Positions 1 through 10,916 of a DNA stretch of 64,000 nucleotides are shown here, piece by piece (position 1 is the first letter of the stretch; every line of letters starts with the position of its first letter). The position numbers and the translations under genes are program-made. This stretch comes from Salvia splendens (lineage: Eukaryota; Streptophyta; Magnoliopsida; Lamiales; Lamiaceae): the NCBI RefSeq assembly GCF_004379255.2, contig NC_056040.1, positions 29,106,852-29,170,851 of the forward strand, read 5' to 3'. Below the pieces are notes generated by a model. That model made no database searches. It saw only the letters and a list, made by a program, of their open reading frames with translations, and was not told the DNA's origin.

Positions 1-1395
1 AACCATGTTCGTACTGATGACAACATCTTTTTATTATTTCCAATTAGAAGAATGTCATCTACATATAAAACTAAGAACACCACATTCCCCTTATCAACTT
101 TCTTATACACGCAGCTTTCACTTGGGCACTTTTCGAATCCAAACTTGAGAACAGTTTGATCGAAACATTGGTTCCACGATCTAGATGTTTGCTTGAGGCC
201 ATAAATGGCCTTCTTAAGCTTCCAAACCATGTGTTCTTTGCCCTTTATGGCATATCCTTCGGGTTGTTCCATGTAGATGGTCTCCTCAAGACCGCTGTTT
301 AGAAACGCAGTCTTAACGTCCATCTGCCATGCATCCCAATCCATATAAGCTGCAATAGACAATAGTATCCGGATCGATTTGAGCATGGCCACTGGGGAGA
401 AGGTCTCGTCATAATCGACGCCTTCCTTTTGGGTATACCCCTTGGCCACTAGTCTTGCCTTAAAGACTTTAACTCGTCCATCAGGTCCACGTTTATGCTT
501 ATATATCCACTTGCTCCCAATGGCAGTACAGCCTTCGGGTAGGACGGACAAATCGTAGACGTCTTTGTCTATCATAGATTGTAGTTCCGAATCCATTGCT
601 TTCACCCATTCGCAATGATCGACATCTGCATGTGCCTCCGCAAAGTTCCAGGGATCTAATACATTGCTGTCCGAGGAGTAATCTATAGATTCTCCCAAAC
701 CAATGTATCTGTCGGGCTCATGCAAGACCCTGCCACTGCGGCACGACACAACAACATTTTGAGTAGAAGTTGAAGTTTCGGGAATTGTTTGTACACTTGG
801 TACTTGTTCTTGGTTAATGGAACTTGTGACAAAAGTTAGCTCATCAAGAGCCACTTCACTGCTGGGTTTATGATTCATTACATAGTCTTCCTCTAAGAAT
901 GTCGCGTGAGTACTCACAATGACTTTCTTGTCTCGGAGACTAAAGAATTCATAACCTTTCGTCCCTTTGGGGTATCCTATAAACAAACATACCTCCGTCC
1001 TTGATCCTAGCTTAGTTGGATCCTTTTCCAATACATGAGCCGGGCAACCCCAAATCTTGAGATGTGCTAGATTGGGCTTGCGCCCAGTCCACAACTCATA
1101 AGGAGTAGTAGGTACTGGATTTTGATGGTAAATTATCTAAAATATGGCTTGCAGAAAGCAAGGCATGTCCCCAAAACGAAATAGGCAGGCGTGCATAACT
1201 CATCATCGATCGAACCATATTTAACAAGGTCCTATTCCTTCTTTCAGCCACGCCGTTTTGCTGGGGCGTGCCCGGCGCAGTCAGTTGGGATTCAATACCT
1301 GACTCCGATAAGTAGTCCAAAAATTCTGCACTGAGGTATTCGCCTCCACGATTAGATCGTAGGCTTTTGATATTCTTTCCATGATACTTCTCCAC
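1..1395 (-). pseudogene. copia pol: integrase C-part and reverse transcriptase
   Basis: The first part (1096-1395) encodes the integrase core end, with SNRGGEYLS and TPQQNGVAERRNRT, the usual copia DDE-integrase signature. Near 1118 one extra base shifts the frame; after it the minus strand stays open from about 1095 to base 1. That stretch contains the integrase C-terminal domain (LWTGRKPN...), a variable linker, and reverse transcriptase with KARLVAKGYTQ, the IYGLKQ motif and the catalytic YVDDILLIGNN near the edge. I translated this region by eye and saw no stop, so apart from the frameshift it is well preserved. RNase H is outside the window. Confidence 0.85.
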
Positions 1396-1428
1396 AAGAG
1401 TCTTAAAGTCTTTAAACTTGTCAAAAGA

Positions 1429-2673
1429 CTATGACTTGTGATGCATCGAATAGACATATCCAATTTTCGAGAAGTCATCAATAAATGTGATGAAGTATCG
1501 AAAACCACCTCTTGCCTCCGTAGACATTGGTCCACATACATCGGAATGAACGAGCTCAAGTACTTCCTTGGCCCTATTGCCCTTAGCCTTAAAAGGCCTC
1601 TTGGTCATCTTGCCTTCTAAGCAAGACTCACACTTATGAAAAGGTTCCTCCTCTAGACCTTTAATAAGATCTTGTTGAACAAGAGAATGGATCCTCCTTT
1701 CATTTGCATGACCAAGTCTAAGGTGCCATAAGTACGTTTCGTTCATTGAGCTTGAAGGTTTCTTTCGTTTCTTTAAAATTTTCGATGTTGTATTGAGTTC
1801 TGATTTGCGATTATTAAATTGTGTAGAAGTGATTGTGTACAGATTGTTTTCCATGATACCACGACAGATATAATAACCATCTTTCTTAATAACGCAGTTG
1901 TCATTAAAAGAAATCGAATATCCATCAAAAACCAATTTAGAAACTGAAATTAAATTTCTTCTAAAAGAAGGTATCAACAAAACATTCTTCAAAATAAAAA
2001 ATCTATCACTACTAAAGCGCAAATAAATGTCTCCCACTGCAACGGCCGCCACTTTGGTAGCGTCGCCCAACTGGACTTCGATCTCACGATCATGTAGCCG
2101 CCTTGTCACCTGCATTAAGTCAGGATCAAAACAAATATGATAAGTGGCTCTTGTGTCAATAACCCAAGTGCAAGTAGATGTCAAAGTCAAACATGACTCA
2201 ACTACTAAAGCTTGGTGCATACCTGTAGCCTTGCCCCTTTTAGGACAGTCTGGCTTCCAATGCCCCTTTTCTCCGCACTTGAAACACTTCCCCGATGGCT
2301 TCTTATTTGCCCTTTTCTTCTTCTTTCCCTTAGCCACTTTGTCCGATTCTGAGTTCGGTGCCTTCCTTTTTCCTTTACTAGGCTTGAAGCCAGAGGAACG
2401 AGGTGCCGAAGTCATCATGGCAGCCTTAGCCTGGACCATAAGGTCCTCTGCTGACTGAAGTTCAGTCAATAGTTCTGCCAAGGTGTAATTCCTTTTGTTC
2501 ATCTCAAAGTTGAGCTTGAACTGCTGGAAGCTAGGGGGAAGACTTTGAAGGATGATTGTTACCTGGGACTCGGGATCGATCGTCCCTCCCAACACCTCAA
2601 TCTGGTTGAGGTGGCCCATCATCTCGAGGACATGGTCCCTCACAGACGAGCCTTCCTTCATTGTCTTCGACAT
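1429..2673 (-). pseudogene. copia gag C-part, zinc knuckle, protease and integrase N-part
   Basis: This 414-codon stretch holds the C-terminal half of gag (UBN2-like, beginning MSKTMKEGSSVRDHVLEMM), a lysine-rich linker, and a CCHC zinc knuckle CFKCGEKGHWKPDC at about residues 129-142. The aspartic protease follows with WVIDTRATYH, where the usual D-S/T-G/A appears as DTRA, a G/A-to-R change at the active site. Then come the GAG-pre-integrase HLRLGHANE block with its HHCC-type residues and the start of the integrase core (HSDVCGPM). It ends at a TAG where related elements have Glu (KS-E-SFDKF), a single base change. Gag and pol are one reading frame, as usual for copia. Confidence 0.88.
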
Positions 2674-2688
2674 GATACTCCGAAAGGC

Positions 2689-3027
2689 TTAAGACTTAGC
2701 CGTTCGATTCCGAGTACCAAAAAGATTCTTGAGATTCTGCATAATTTCAGTGGCAGTTTCCATGGCAGAATGCTGATGCTTGAGTACTGAAGACATAGAT
2801 GCTAACATGTAGCACTTAGCCATCTCATTCGCCTTATGCCACTTTCTATGTGCATCTCTGAGTCCTACCGCAGCGTTAGCCGCCGGTACTGGAGGTCGCG
2901 GGGTTGTGAGCACAAAGTTGTACTCTTCAGCTGTAAGAACGATGTCCAAATTTTGTTTCCATTCTATGTAATTTTGGCCCCCGAGTTTGTTTTCTATGAG
3001 AATTGCAGAAAGAGGATTGAACGACAT
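2689..3027 (-). pseudogene. copia gag N-terminal part
   Basis: It begins MSFNPLSAILIENKLGGQNY, a typical gag start with the (L/F)xGxNYxxWK motif (NYIEWKQNLDIVL) of plant copia gag proteins. It reads through a helical segment (MAKCYMLASMSSVLKHQ) and ends at an in-frame TAA near 2690. The downstream frame (AFRSIMSKTM) continues directly in the same register, so this is one nonsense change rather than a true end. The start is chosen because it follows the leader and matches the family's usual N-terminus. Confidence 0.85.
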
Positions 3028-3392
3028 TGTGACGATTTGAATTGCACTGCAAAACAGAGTATTTTACTATTTGTCATAAACTTATGTAAGAAATTTGATT
3101 AGATTAACCATAAAACTTTTCAAAATCTTACAACTGTAAAATTAAAATTTTGTACCCTCCAGAGGAAGTCAATACGCATTAAAATCTTACAATATTACTG
3201 GTCATAACACCGACGAATAGTCCAGAGACCACAGAGTGGCATGGCCGCCTAATGTTGCCTAAGCAAGACCACTGAATTTAGCATTACAAAATCTCATTTC
3301 TACAACACACTCCCATAACAATGCTTATGTGCTGCTAACAAGATCAAGCTATCTCATAAATCCTGTGTGAACTTCTGAATTTCGTAGTTTCT

Positions 3393-3540
3393 TAGGATTA
3401 TTGTCCCTACAGAGCAGGTGGCGATAATATTGGAAACCACATTCTAGTTCATACCATTTATACTTGAGAAGTCCGCCATACGAACTTGCTATTTCTTAGG
3501 ATTATTGTCCCCACAGTGCAGGTGGCGATAATATTAGAAA
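3393..3540. repeat. Duplicated ~45-bp motif in element A leader
   Basis: A stretch reading TTAGGATTATTGTCCC then CAGGTGGCGATAATATT occurs at about 3391-3435 and again about 101 bp further on at about 3492-3537. The same duplicated pair with the same ~101-bp spacing is present in copia B at about 46071 and 46172. It therefore predates the split of the two copies. Confidence 0.75.
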
Positions 3541-3877
3541 AAGGCTTCATAAATTGCAGACCAATTGGTGGAGACCATATACAAACGTTGAGTTCGTAAT
3601 TATAGCTTAGATATTTGGGTTATGGTTTTTCTTTAGTTATCCTTAGCCTTAGGGCAGAGAAAGGATTGATTAAATTCTGTTGATATTTAATTTACTGGAT
3701 AATTAAATCTTTTATTAATTAGTATCTTCCTTTAGGAAATTATTGTTCTAGAATATAATTCTTATTCATGTCTACTATAAGATATGTCTAAAATAAATTA
3801 TATAATTCTTAATAAAACATGAAAAATTAAATTCAAATTAATTCCATTGTTCAAGATTAGGAAGAGATATTTTATTT

Positions 3878-4078
3878 ATTCTCATCTATATCATCTAGGA
3901 ATCAAAATAATATTATTTATTTCCATAGATATTGAAAATAATAAAAATATTCCTAAAGTCTAGATAAATATTAGGAAACTATTAAATTATTCTCATCTAT
4001 ATCATCTAGGAATAAAATAATATTATTTATTTCCATAGATATAGAAAATAATAAAAATATTCCTAAAATCTAGACAAA
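3878..4078. repeat. Tandem pair of ~110-bp AT-rich repeats
   Basis: Two near-identical copies, each starting TTCTCATCTATATCATCTAGG, lie at about 3878 and 3989. Each continues through a run of AATAATATTATTTATTTCC and ends near TTCCTAAA(G/A)TCTAGA. They differ at only a few bases. Looser versions of the TCTAGGAATTA-type motif recur across 46.4-47.2 kb in copia B. Confidence 0.75.
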
Positions 4079-4194
4079 TCCTCTAAAAAGATTTTATTTC
4101 CATTAAATAATAATATTTTAATGATATCTTTTAATAAAATAATTAAATAATCATTAAAATAATCCTTCATCGTTATCTCATCGTACGAGATTCG

Positions 4195-4870
4195 CACGAA
4201 CGATGAACGACGAAGATCCGACGAGTTCGTCGTCGAATCACGACACACGCAGCGTCTCGGCTACCGGGGCGCCAGTGTCTCGGCTAGTGGCTCGTCGGGT
4301 GTCGCCAGCGTCTCGACCAGGAGCATGCGCTGAGGCGCGGCTCCTCTCGGCCAGCAGCGAGTCCCCGTCTCGGCGTCTCGGCTCTTCGGGTGCCGACGCT
4401 TCTCGGCCAGGCGCGCATGCGGCAGCGCACGCCTCTCGGCCAGCGTCTCGACGTCCGTCTCGGATGTGTCGACCGTCGGGTGCCGACGCGTCTCGGCCAG
4501 CGTTCCGTCGGGGGGCTCCAGCTCTCGGCCAGTAGAGCGCACGGTGGCGCGCCTGCTCTCGGCCAGCTCGGACCCCCGTCTCGGCCTATCCGATTGTCTG
4601 GGTGGTGCGCGCTCCCGGCCAGCAGCTGGCGCGACAGCGCGGCTGCTTTCGGCCAGCGCCGCCATCCCTCTCGACCCTTCCGCCTTGGGTTCTCGGTCTG
4701 GCGGCTCGACGCCTCGGCACGTTCTCGTTCGAACTGCCGCGCCATGCCTTCCACCGTGTCGACCTTGACTCGGGTGCTTCTGGGTCATGCGGTCTCGGCC
4801 TGCAGCGCGCACGAGTCCTAGCTCGCCTGAGGGTCGCCCCGTGATCGCGAGTCCCCGGCTCCCACTGTCT
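4195..4870. repeat. GC-rich block with repeated TCTCGGCCAG motif
   Basis: Composition changes abruptly from AT-rich to strongly GC-rich. The decamer TCTCGGCCAG or close variants (TCTCGGCTAG, CTCCCGGCCAG, TTTCGGCCAG) recurs many times, often about 30-60 bp apart, interspersed with CGTCTCGGC and GGGTGCCGACG. Frames are open on both strands simply because stop codons are rare at this composition. I do not call a gene here. It lies inside the copia A leader, between gag and PBS. Confidence 0.8.
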
Positions 4871-5049
4871 CGACGTCCCTACCTCGATCGCACGTGGTAC
4901 GTTCGAGCAATTCATGTTCTTTGATTCGATAGTTCTTGAGTTCAACATGCATAAAAATTAAACAAAACAAAAGAACATTCTTCGCAATCAAATTGGACAT
5001 GCATACATGAATTTCGCGAAATTTAAATCCAAATAATCAGAGCCAAAGA

Positions 5050-5064
5050 TTGGCTCTGATACCA
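5050..5064 (-). promoter_or_regulatory. Primer-binding site (tRNA-Met type)
   Basis: On the minus strand it reads TGGTATCAGAGCCAA, starting 2 nt after the LTR end. It is complementary to the 3' end of initiator tRNA-Met, the usual primer of plant copia elements, and fixes both element orientation and the inner LTR boundary. Confidence 0.92.
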
Positions 5065-5066
5065 AT

Positions 5067-6539
5067 TGAAGGGGTTGGCAGCGGAAGCGTGCAACATTTA
5101 ATGATCACATAAATTTGATCCATTTAGCAGATTATTTAGACAAATTCTATTCGCGTAATTATCACATATATCATGCTCATAACTTGAATTAAAACATGCT
5201 TTAGCATATAAAATCCCTAAAACATGCTTACTACGGAATTAGCCAATTTACCTCGTTGATTCAATCAAGAATCGATGATGGCTTGCTCCGTCTCCACGTG
5301 AAGATCTTCAATACTCGACCTTGGATCTTCTGACTGGTGTCCCGGACTATACGCTGATATTTATGTGGGCAAATCTCATCAACGTACTAGGACTTGAATA
5401 ACCAAGACAAAACTCTGCTCACGGAGGAAGCACAAATTTCGAACTCTCTCTCTCTCTCTCTAGAGGGGGACGAAAATTTGATAGAGTAATAATGTGTCTT
5501 TTCTATCTCCTTTATTCTCCTATTTATATTAAGTTACATATTGGGCCCAGTCAGGGATCTAAGGAAGAATTTGGAACAAGCCTCACCCTATTAGCTTTTT
5601 ACCAATTAAATTGAACCCACAATTTAATATAAGTTTATATTGGAATATTACAAGCAGCCACTACAGAAGTAATATTGCACTGCCTTCCAAATCAGAAATT
5701 ACAAGTATTCCGGGTTTCCTTTAATTACATTTAATTTATTTCCCGCGCTTAAGATAGAAACATCCATTAATTAATTATTGTCTGCTATGTACTTAATTAA
5801 TTAACATATTTTAATCTCCAAGAGTGGACTTAGCAAGAAACTCTTATTTATTATTCATGGAGTAATTAAACTCCAACTAGCTAGGTTCTGAATAATAAAA
5901 CCTTGTTTCGAGCTCCTCTTGTGGATGTTATCAAACGAGACTCCCCTCGCGCACGATTCAACGTAATAGCAATCCTAGCACCGCTAGATAATGATCGCCA
6001 CTACCCAATATACCTGGATCGTTGGGTGACGAAAAACCTGCACCTTTGGTAAGTCAAAGTAGCAGATACTTAATATCGTATGCTCAATGCTAACGTACAT
6101 TGATTAAGAAATTAATTATCAAGACCTCGTCTTTCAGTAGATAGCATAAAGACTCGTCTTGCTGTTAGATCCATTCAGTGCTATACCACACCAACGTCAT
6201 CTTATTTCAATAAGGCTTAGAAATAATCGGACTGACATTGCAACCTTTCACGATAGGTAGTCTAGGCCTATCTAGGTTGTGAAATTCTTATTTTTCTTTG
6301 TTTAGAATTGACCGTGTTACCTTAAATTGGACGACGCCCACAACCGGTCTACTAAAACAAAGACTTAGACTTTGTTACGTTTGCTTATACATTTAAATAT
6401 GCAATAAACAACCATTAAATGTAAAACATAACAACATTATGACAAAAAATAATCAGTTGCATTTATTGGAAAATAACAATTAGAGTTTTACAGTATCCAA
6501 TCACTCGAAAGGTGATTTCTAGTATACAAAACCCTAACA
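5067..6539 (-). mobile_element. 5' LTR of copia element A (1,473 bp)
   Basis: It starts TGTTAGGGTTTTG and ends GCCAACCCCTTCA on the minus strand, next to the PBS. It contains a TATA-like TATAAATAGGAG on the minus strand near 5520-5535, followed by a (CT)n tract near 5446-5461, a usual layout for a promoter and transcript start. The solo LTR at 62236-63709 is the same family and almost the same length (1,474 bp). A 3' half lies at 38345-39109. Confidence 0.92.
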
Positions 6540-7245
6540 TTATATCTTAAGCGCGTGAAATAAATAATAAACAAAATGGAAACCCGGATTACTTGTGATT
6601 TCGGATTTGGATGGTGAGGTTAATATTACTTCTGCAGTGACTGCTCGTAATATTCCAATATAAGCTTGTATTAAATTGTGGGTTCAATTTAATTAGTAAA
6701 AAGCTAATTGGGGGAGCCCATATCCAAAACCTTCCATAGATCCCTGTCTGGGCCCAATATGAACTTAATATAAATAGGAGAATAAATGAGACAGAAAACA
6801 CAATTTTTAAAGATGAAATTTTCGTCCCTTCTCTTTTTGAAGGAGGAAGAAATTTTCTAATTTTCTCCTCCGTGAGTTTTTCAACTCCTCCTCTGTGAGA
6901 AAGTTTTGTCTCTTTATTCGAGTCCTAGTATTTTGATAAGATCAGCCCACCCTGATATCGAGATACAATTCGGGAATCAGTCATAAGATCTGTGGTCTAG
7001 TAATGAAGATCATCATGGAGAAGGCGCAGCAATCGATGATTCTTTGGAGAATCAAATCGGTAACTCTACACCGTAGAATTCATGTTTTAGGATTTATATT
7101 CTTTAAGCATAAATTATTTGCGTTCTAGCATGTAATTCTGTGTTAACATGTGAATAGATTAATCCCATAATCTGTCAAATAGATCCTACGTCTGATTTAT
7201 TTATTTTGTACAAGTCTTCTGTTGTGCAGGGGGCTCCAAATCTCA
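6540..7245 (+). mobile_element. 3' half of a sister-family LTR, cut by element A
   Basis: It starts abruptly at TTATATCTTAAGCGCG and runs to GGGGGCTCCAAATCTCA. It corresponds to the last ~700 bp of the LTR seen at 49270-50795 (minus strand), including a TATAAATAGGAGAATAAATG promoter-like site and the GTGCAGGGGGC near its end. Its left edge is exactly the outer edge of element A's LTR, so A inserted here. The other half should lie left of the window. After its end ACATG occurs twice in a row (7246-7255). Confidence 0.85.
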
Positions 7246-8889
7246 ACATGACATGTTTATCTCTCGTAGTTGTTTTCTGAGTTCTCATGTCGTTGTGAAA
7301 TGATTAAGTCGGAGTATCAAACTGATCCAGCTGACCAATGTATGCCCTTTACCGGCGAATGCCTGCGAACGAACCCAATGAAAATTCAAACTGATCAACT
7401 TGACTAAATCCAACTCACTCTTGTTAAATGCGCAAGCGGAGGAACTCATCAGGGCTTTAAAAACCTTAACCCACAATACTATTAACTAGTAAAGGGAAGT
7501 AAGGATCTATCCCACAGAGACGATGTGTTCTACATTTGTTGAGGACAAAATGGAATGACTACTGCCACGCTTTGTTAAGTTAAACTACTTGAATAAATTA
7601 GCTGAGAGACTAAACTAACTAAACTGATCTGTTTGCTAAAACGAAACTAAACTCTAATTGATCAACTCGTACTAAAATTTCCGGAAATGGCCAAACAAAG
7701 TAATAGCGAATCGAGTGTCAGTCTCTTGCAAAACGTACGATAAAGTAAACATTTTCTAACAACTTCATCTTCTTCACAGAATCAAAAGGAAAAGAGAGTA
7801 TAATCAGATCTCGAACACTTCCTTCCTAACGAACAACTTGCGACCAAGCAAACTTAACATAATAAACTTGTAATTTAAAATCTAGAATAAGCGATCAACT
7901 GCATCTACATAAATAACTAACTAAGCCATAATCAGGCAGAAATCACAAATCGTCTATCAGATCTACAGCTTCCGAAGCTAAATCAGACATGATCACACCT
8001 TAAATGAACATAAACATACTTAGATCTACTTTTACCATACTACAAACGACCAGATCTAAACATCCTAGAACACTTCATCCAAGATTTCTTCGCAACCAAG
8101 CAAAATTCGTAAGTTAGTAGCTCAGATTCAACAGATTAAACGGTAGAAAAATTACTTAGCTAAGAGATGCTCACAACTCAGGAACCAAAGGTAAATAAGA
8201 GAACTCATGCATGTGAAACAAAACAATCTAAGGTAAGCCGGAATCATATCATCAAATTCACTTTGCAAAAACAATCAGATTTGATAACATCAAGGAAACG
8301 TAAAACCAAACGTAGCAAAACTAAATAATAACAGATTGTATCTTCGCCCCTTCTCGGAACAGTGTTGCACAACTTCCAACTTCAAAACAAACTACCACCG
8401 CACTAAAACTAAAACCCAGAACTCAAGCGTGTGTCTGACGAAGATCAAGAACATGAAGTACAGTGAGCTACCATTCAGACCTAGAAGAGAGCTGAATTTC
8501 TAAGTGTGCCTCCGTATGTGTATGTATCCGTCCTCCCCTCTACTCGCGCCTGGCCTTCTATATATAGAGAGGCGTATGGCTCTAATCCCTATGGTACCAT
8601 CCTCTCGAAAAGTCCTTCCTGCCCTTGGCTTTTGGGGTTTTTGGATCATGCTCAATCTTCTATGTGGGGAACTCCTGCTGGCTCCATTTAATTCTGACTT
8701 GATCAACTTAGCACTGCAGTTTTGACTTCATTTCTCTTGATCCGTCTATCTACCCAATTGGTCCATGCAATTCTTGATTATGGCGGATTTCACACACAGC
8801 TGGCTCACAATTGTACGTTAGCTTACAGAAAGATGTAGTTTTATCATAGAACAAATACATGAAACGAGCCTCATCAAACTACCTTGGTG
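7246..8889. repeat. Probable Ty3/gypsy LTR-derived sequence, no gene
   Basis: No coding frame of interest. The segment AAGGATCTATCCCACAGAGA near 7502 resembles a motif common in long LTRs of plant gypsy elements of the Athila/Tat type. A TATATATAGAGAGG stretch near 8560 could be a TATA box. I see no clear ends or TSD, so the family assignment is tentative. Confidence 0.35.
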
Positions 8890-9294
8890 TTAAGAATGCT
8901 CCCCCTTTATTTTTGTAATCTTGCGGCACGAGCTAATCAAATGCTTCTGATTATCCTCAACAAAAGGATGATTGTGGACATCATTGAATTCAACCACTTC
9001 CCAAACACATTCTTTGATATGAAACCTTATGCGAGCTGTACACCCACATCTTTTTAATGACCTTTCAGTTTTTCTGTCCCCAGGCGGGGCAAATTCTGAG
9101 TATCCCTCACAACAGCATAAAAATATACATCCACAAAGCTCATTTTTTCTATTGTAAAATTTGTTACCTTTTCGAATTCCAAAACCTTTTGTGAATGCAT
9201 ATGCATTGTATGCTTTATATGCACCTTCTTCATCCACAAAAGTCATTCCCAAAAGTCGTATATAGAGACTTGCACCTCTACTACCCCTTGTCAT
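8890..9294 (-). pseudogene. FAR1/FHY3-type DNA-binding domain fragment
   Basis: The 134-codon stretch matches the N-terminal FAR1 DNA-binding domain (WRKY-GCM1-type zinc finger, MULE-transposase-derived). It shows GMTFVDEEGAYKAYNAYA, then KGFGIRKGNKFY, a CGC pair and a final HNHPF. Zinc ligands in the C...C...H-x-H pattern are visible. FAR1-family proteins are usually 600-850 aa with a MULE transposase domain and a SWIM finger after this point; none follow here. The right side ends where LINE sequence begins (about 9290), so the upstream part has been replaced. This is a fragment of a FAR1-related gene or of a MULE-like transposon, not a functional gene. Confidence 0.75.
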
Positions 9295-10376
9295 TGCACC
9301 GAATCAGAGTGGGTTCATCAAGGGCCACCTGCTTAGCGACAATGCTCTTCTGGCTCAAGAGTTGATACATGACCTGGGGAAGGAACTCTCGAGTAGAGGG
9401 AGATCGCCCAATCTGGCTCTCAAGCTGGATATGGCAAAGACGTATAATAGAGTCCAGTGGCCGTTTCTACTCAAGGTTTTGGAAACAATGGGATTCCCAC
9501 AGACCTGGGTGGATATGATCAGGAGATGCATCTCGTCATGCTGGTTTTCTGTCCTGGTGAACGGTAGCCCGGCAGGCTTCTTTCAGTCATCCAGGGGGCT
9601 AAGACAAGGAGACCCCTTATCACATTCCCTCTTTGTGTTGGCGGCAGATTACTTATCGAGATGTCTTGAAAGATTGATCAAGGGGGATAGAGAGATTACT
9701 TATCGAGATGTCTGAGACAAGGAGACCCCTTATCACCTTCCCACAGGCCCCCGTTATCACTCACCTCTCCTATGCGGATGACATCATCATTTTCTCGAGG
9801 GCTCATAGAGAGGCGGTGGAGAAGTTGGTTGGCTGCCTGGATCACTACATAGCCGTGTCTGGTCAGCTGGTAAACAATGGGAAGACACACTTCTATTTGG
9901 CTAATGAGCACATGGATTTCGCTGACATTGTGGAGGAGGTTGGAGGATTTCAGAGAGGGGCGATGCCTTTTACATACCTTGGGGTGCCGATTTTCCGAGG
10001 AGCGAGGAGGGCAGACCATCTTTTGCCCCTTAGGCAGAGGTTGATGGACAGGATCCACAACTGGTCCCACCGACATCTTGTTTTGGGGGTCGTCTGGCTC
10101 TGATTAAGTGCACCCTGGCCGCCATCCCGCTACACATCTTACAGGTCATGAATCCTCTGCTTGGATTTCTAGACGAGTTGGAGCAGATATTGGCTAGATA
10201 CTTTTGGGGCACAGTTGGAGATAAGAGGAAGCTGCACTAGATTTCTTGGAGACAAATTTGCTTGCCTTTTGATGAGGGTGGCTTGGGTATTCGCCGCTTC
10301 AGGGAGGTGGCAGTGGCTTTTGGGTTCAAGTTGTGGTGGAGACTGCTAGCCTTCGGGCTAGGTGGGCGCGTTTGAA
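9290..10376 (+). mobile_element. LINE (non-LTR retrotransposon) reverse transcriptase fragment
   Basis: Starting near 9296 the frame reads [20 protein letters not shown] and [16 protein letters not shown], then GLRQGDPLS, all typical of plant L1-type reverse transcriptase. The catalytic block SYADDIIIFSRA is at about 9767-9802 in a second frame. It continues through TYLGVPIFRGARR, a shifted IKCTLAAIPLHILQVM and ISWRQICLPFDEGGLGI (zf-RVT-proximal part). The 5' ORF, the endonuclease, the RNase H and the poly(A) tail are missing. A scrambled duplication at 9602-9736 and a frameshift near 10085 break the frame. It abuts the FAR1 fragment. Confidence 0.85.
9602..9736. repeat. Scrambled local duplication inside the LINE
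   Basis: AGACAAGGAGACCCCTTATC occurs at 9602 and about 9715. ATTACTTATCGAGATGTCT occurs at 9648 and 9697. The two duplications have different offsets (~113 and ~49 bp), so this is a compound rearrangement. It places a stop (TGA) in the middle of the reverse transcriptase fingers/palm. Confidence 0.85.
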
Positions 10377-10916
10377 CTTTATAGCCTATCAGTTGTGCAA
10401 ATAACCATTACAAGTAATGATCGTGTTTCTTAAATAGTTAGTTACTTGATTAAAAAAGGTTCATTTATCAATATTGAATTCATTAACACATTATTTAATA
10501 TCATAACTCCATATTCAAGTGACAAGCTTTAATCCAGCATTTTCACTCACTGAAAATTGAACTTGAACGTAGATCGATTCTATACTCCTTAATTTCACAA
10601 AATTGAAACTTTTATCACTCGTACAATCTGGTCAAACTACATTGATTGACCACGATTCCAATAATATTCTAGTAAATTTGTTTAAGTTTTTTTGAATACT
10701 GTTATAAAATGATCCTGTATTTGAATTTATTGAAATGAGCAGTTATAACAAAAGATATCTTTTGAATTTAATTTTAATTAAGCACTTCTCAGTTTGGTTT
10801 TGTGTTTGAAATAAACAAGAGGCAAGAAGTTGAAAAAGGAGGGAAATCCAGAAACCCTACGAATTGATTCTCTCTCTCTGGAAAACAAGTGTGTGGTCAC
10901 TCACCTAATCTTTACA
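10377..10916. other. Intergenic, recA upstream region
   Basis: AT-rich sequence with no gene or repeat that I recognise. It ends with the presumed 5' untranslated region of the recA-like gene, which contains TCTCTCTCTCT at about 10867-10877. No confident TATA box. Confidence 0.4.

Larger units (their letters stand above)
3028..5049 (-). other. Long untranslated leader of copia element A
   Basis: About 2 kb separates the primer-binding site from gag and holds no convincing coding frame. It has three parts: an AT-rich half with internal duplications (3.1-4.1 kb), a sharply bounded GC-rich block (about 4195-4870), and about 180 bp next to the PBS. The decayed relative at 43.9-50.8 kb shares the gag-proximal part, including a block near 3200-3300 that matches about 45900-46000. 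The long leader is therefore a family feature. Apparent ORFs in the GC-rich block are composition artefacts open in several frames. Confidence 0.7.
1..6539 (-). mobile_element. Ty1/copia retrotransposon A, truncated by window edge
   Basis: Read on the minus strand the order is LTR (5067-6539), tRNA-Met-type primer-binding site (5050-5064), long leader (3028-5049), gag, protease, integrase and reverse transcriptase, running off the left edge. This order of PR-INT-RT is the copia order. The RNase H part, the PPT and the 3' LTR must lie left of base 1. The coding part carries two nonsense codons and one frameshift, so this copy is not autonomous. Its LTR starts TGTTAGGG and ends CTTCA. It abuts, at base 6540, the middle of a related LTR in the opposite orientation, so element A is an insertion into an older LTR. 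Confidence 0.9.

Noticed and set aside
4203..4948. Several overlapping ORFs of 80-183 codons in the GC-rich block
   Set aside because: Frames are open on both strands only because stops are rare in GC-rich repeats; no domain, and Arg/Ala/Ser-rich composition.
8504..8725. Small ORFs on both strands near 8.5 kb
   Set aside because: Low-information frames in LTR-like sequence, overlapping in three frames.
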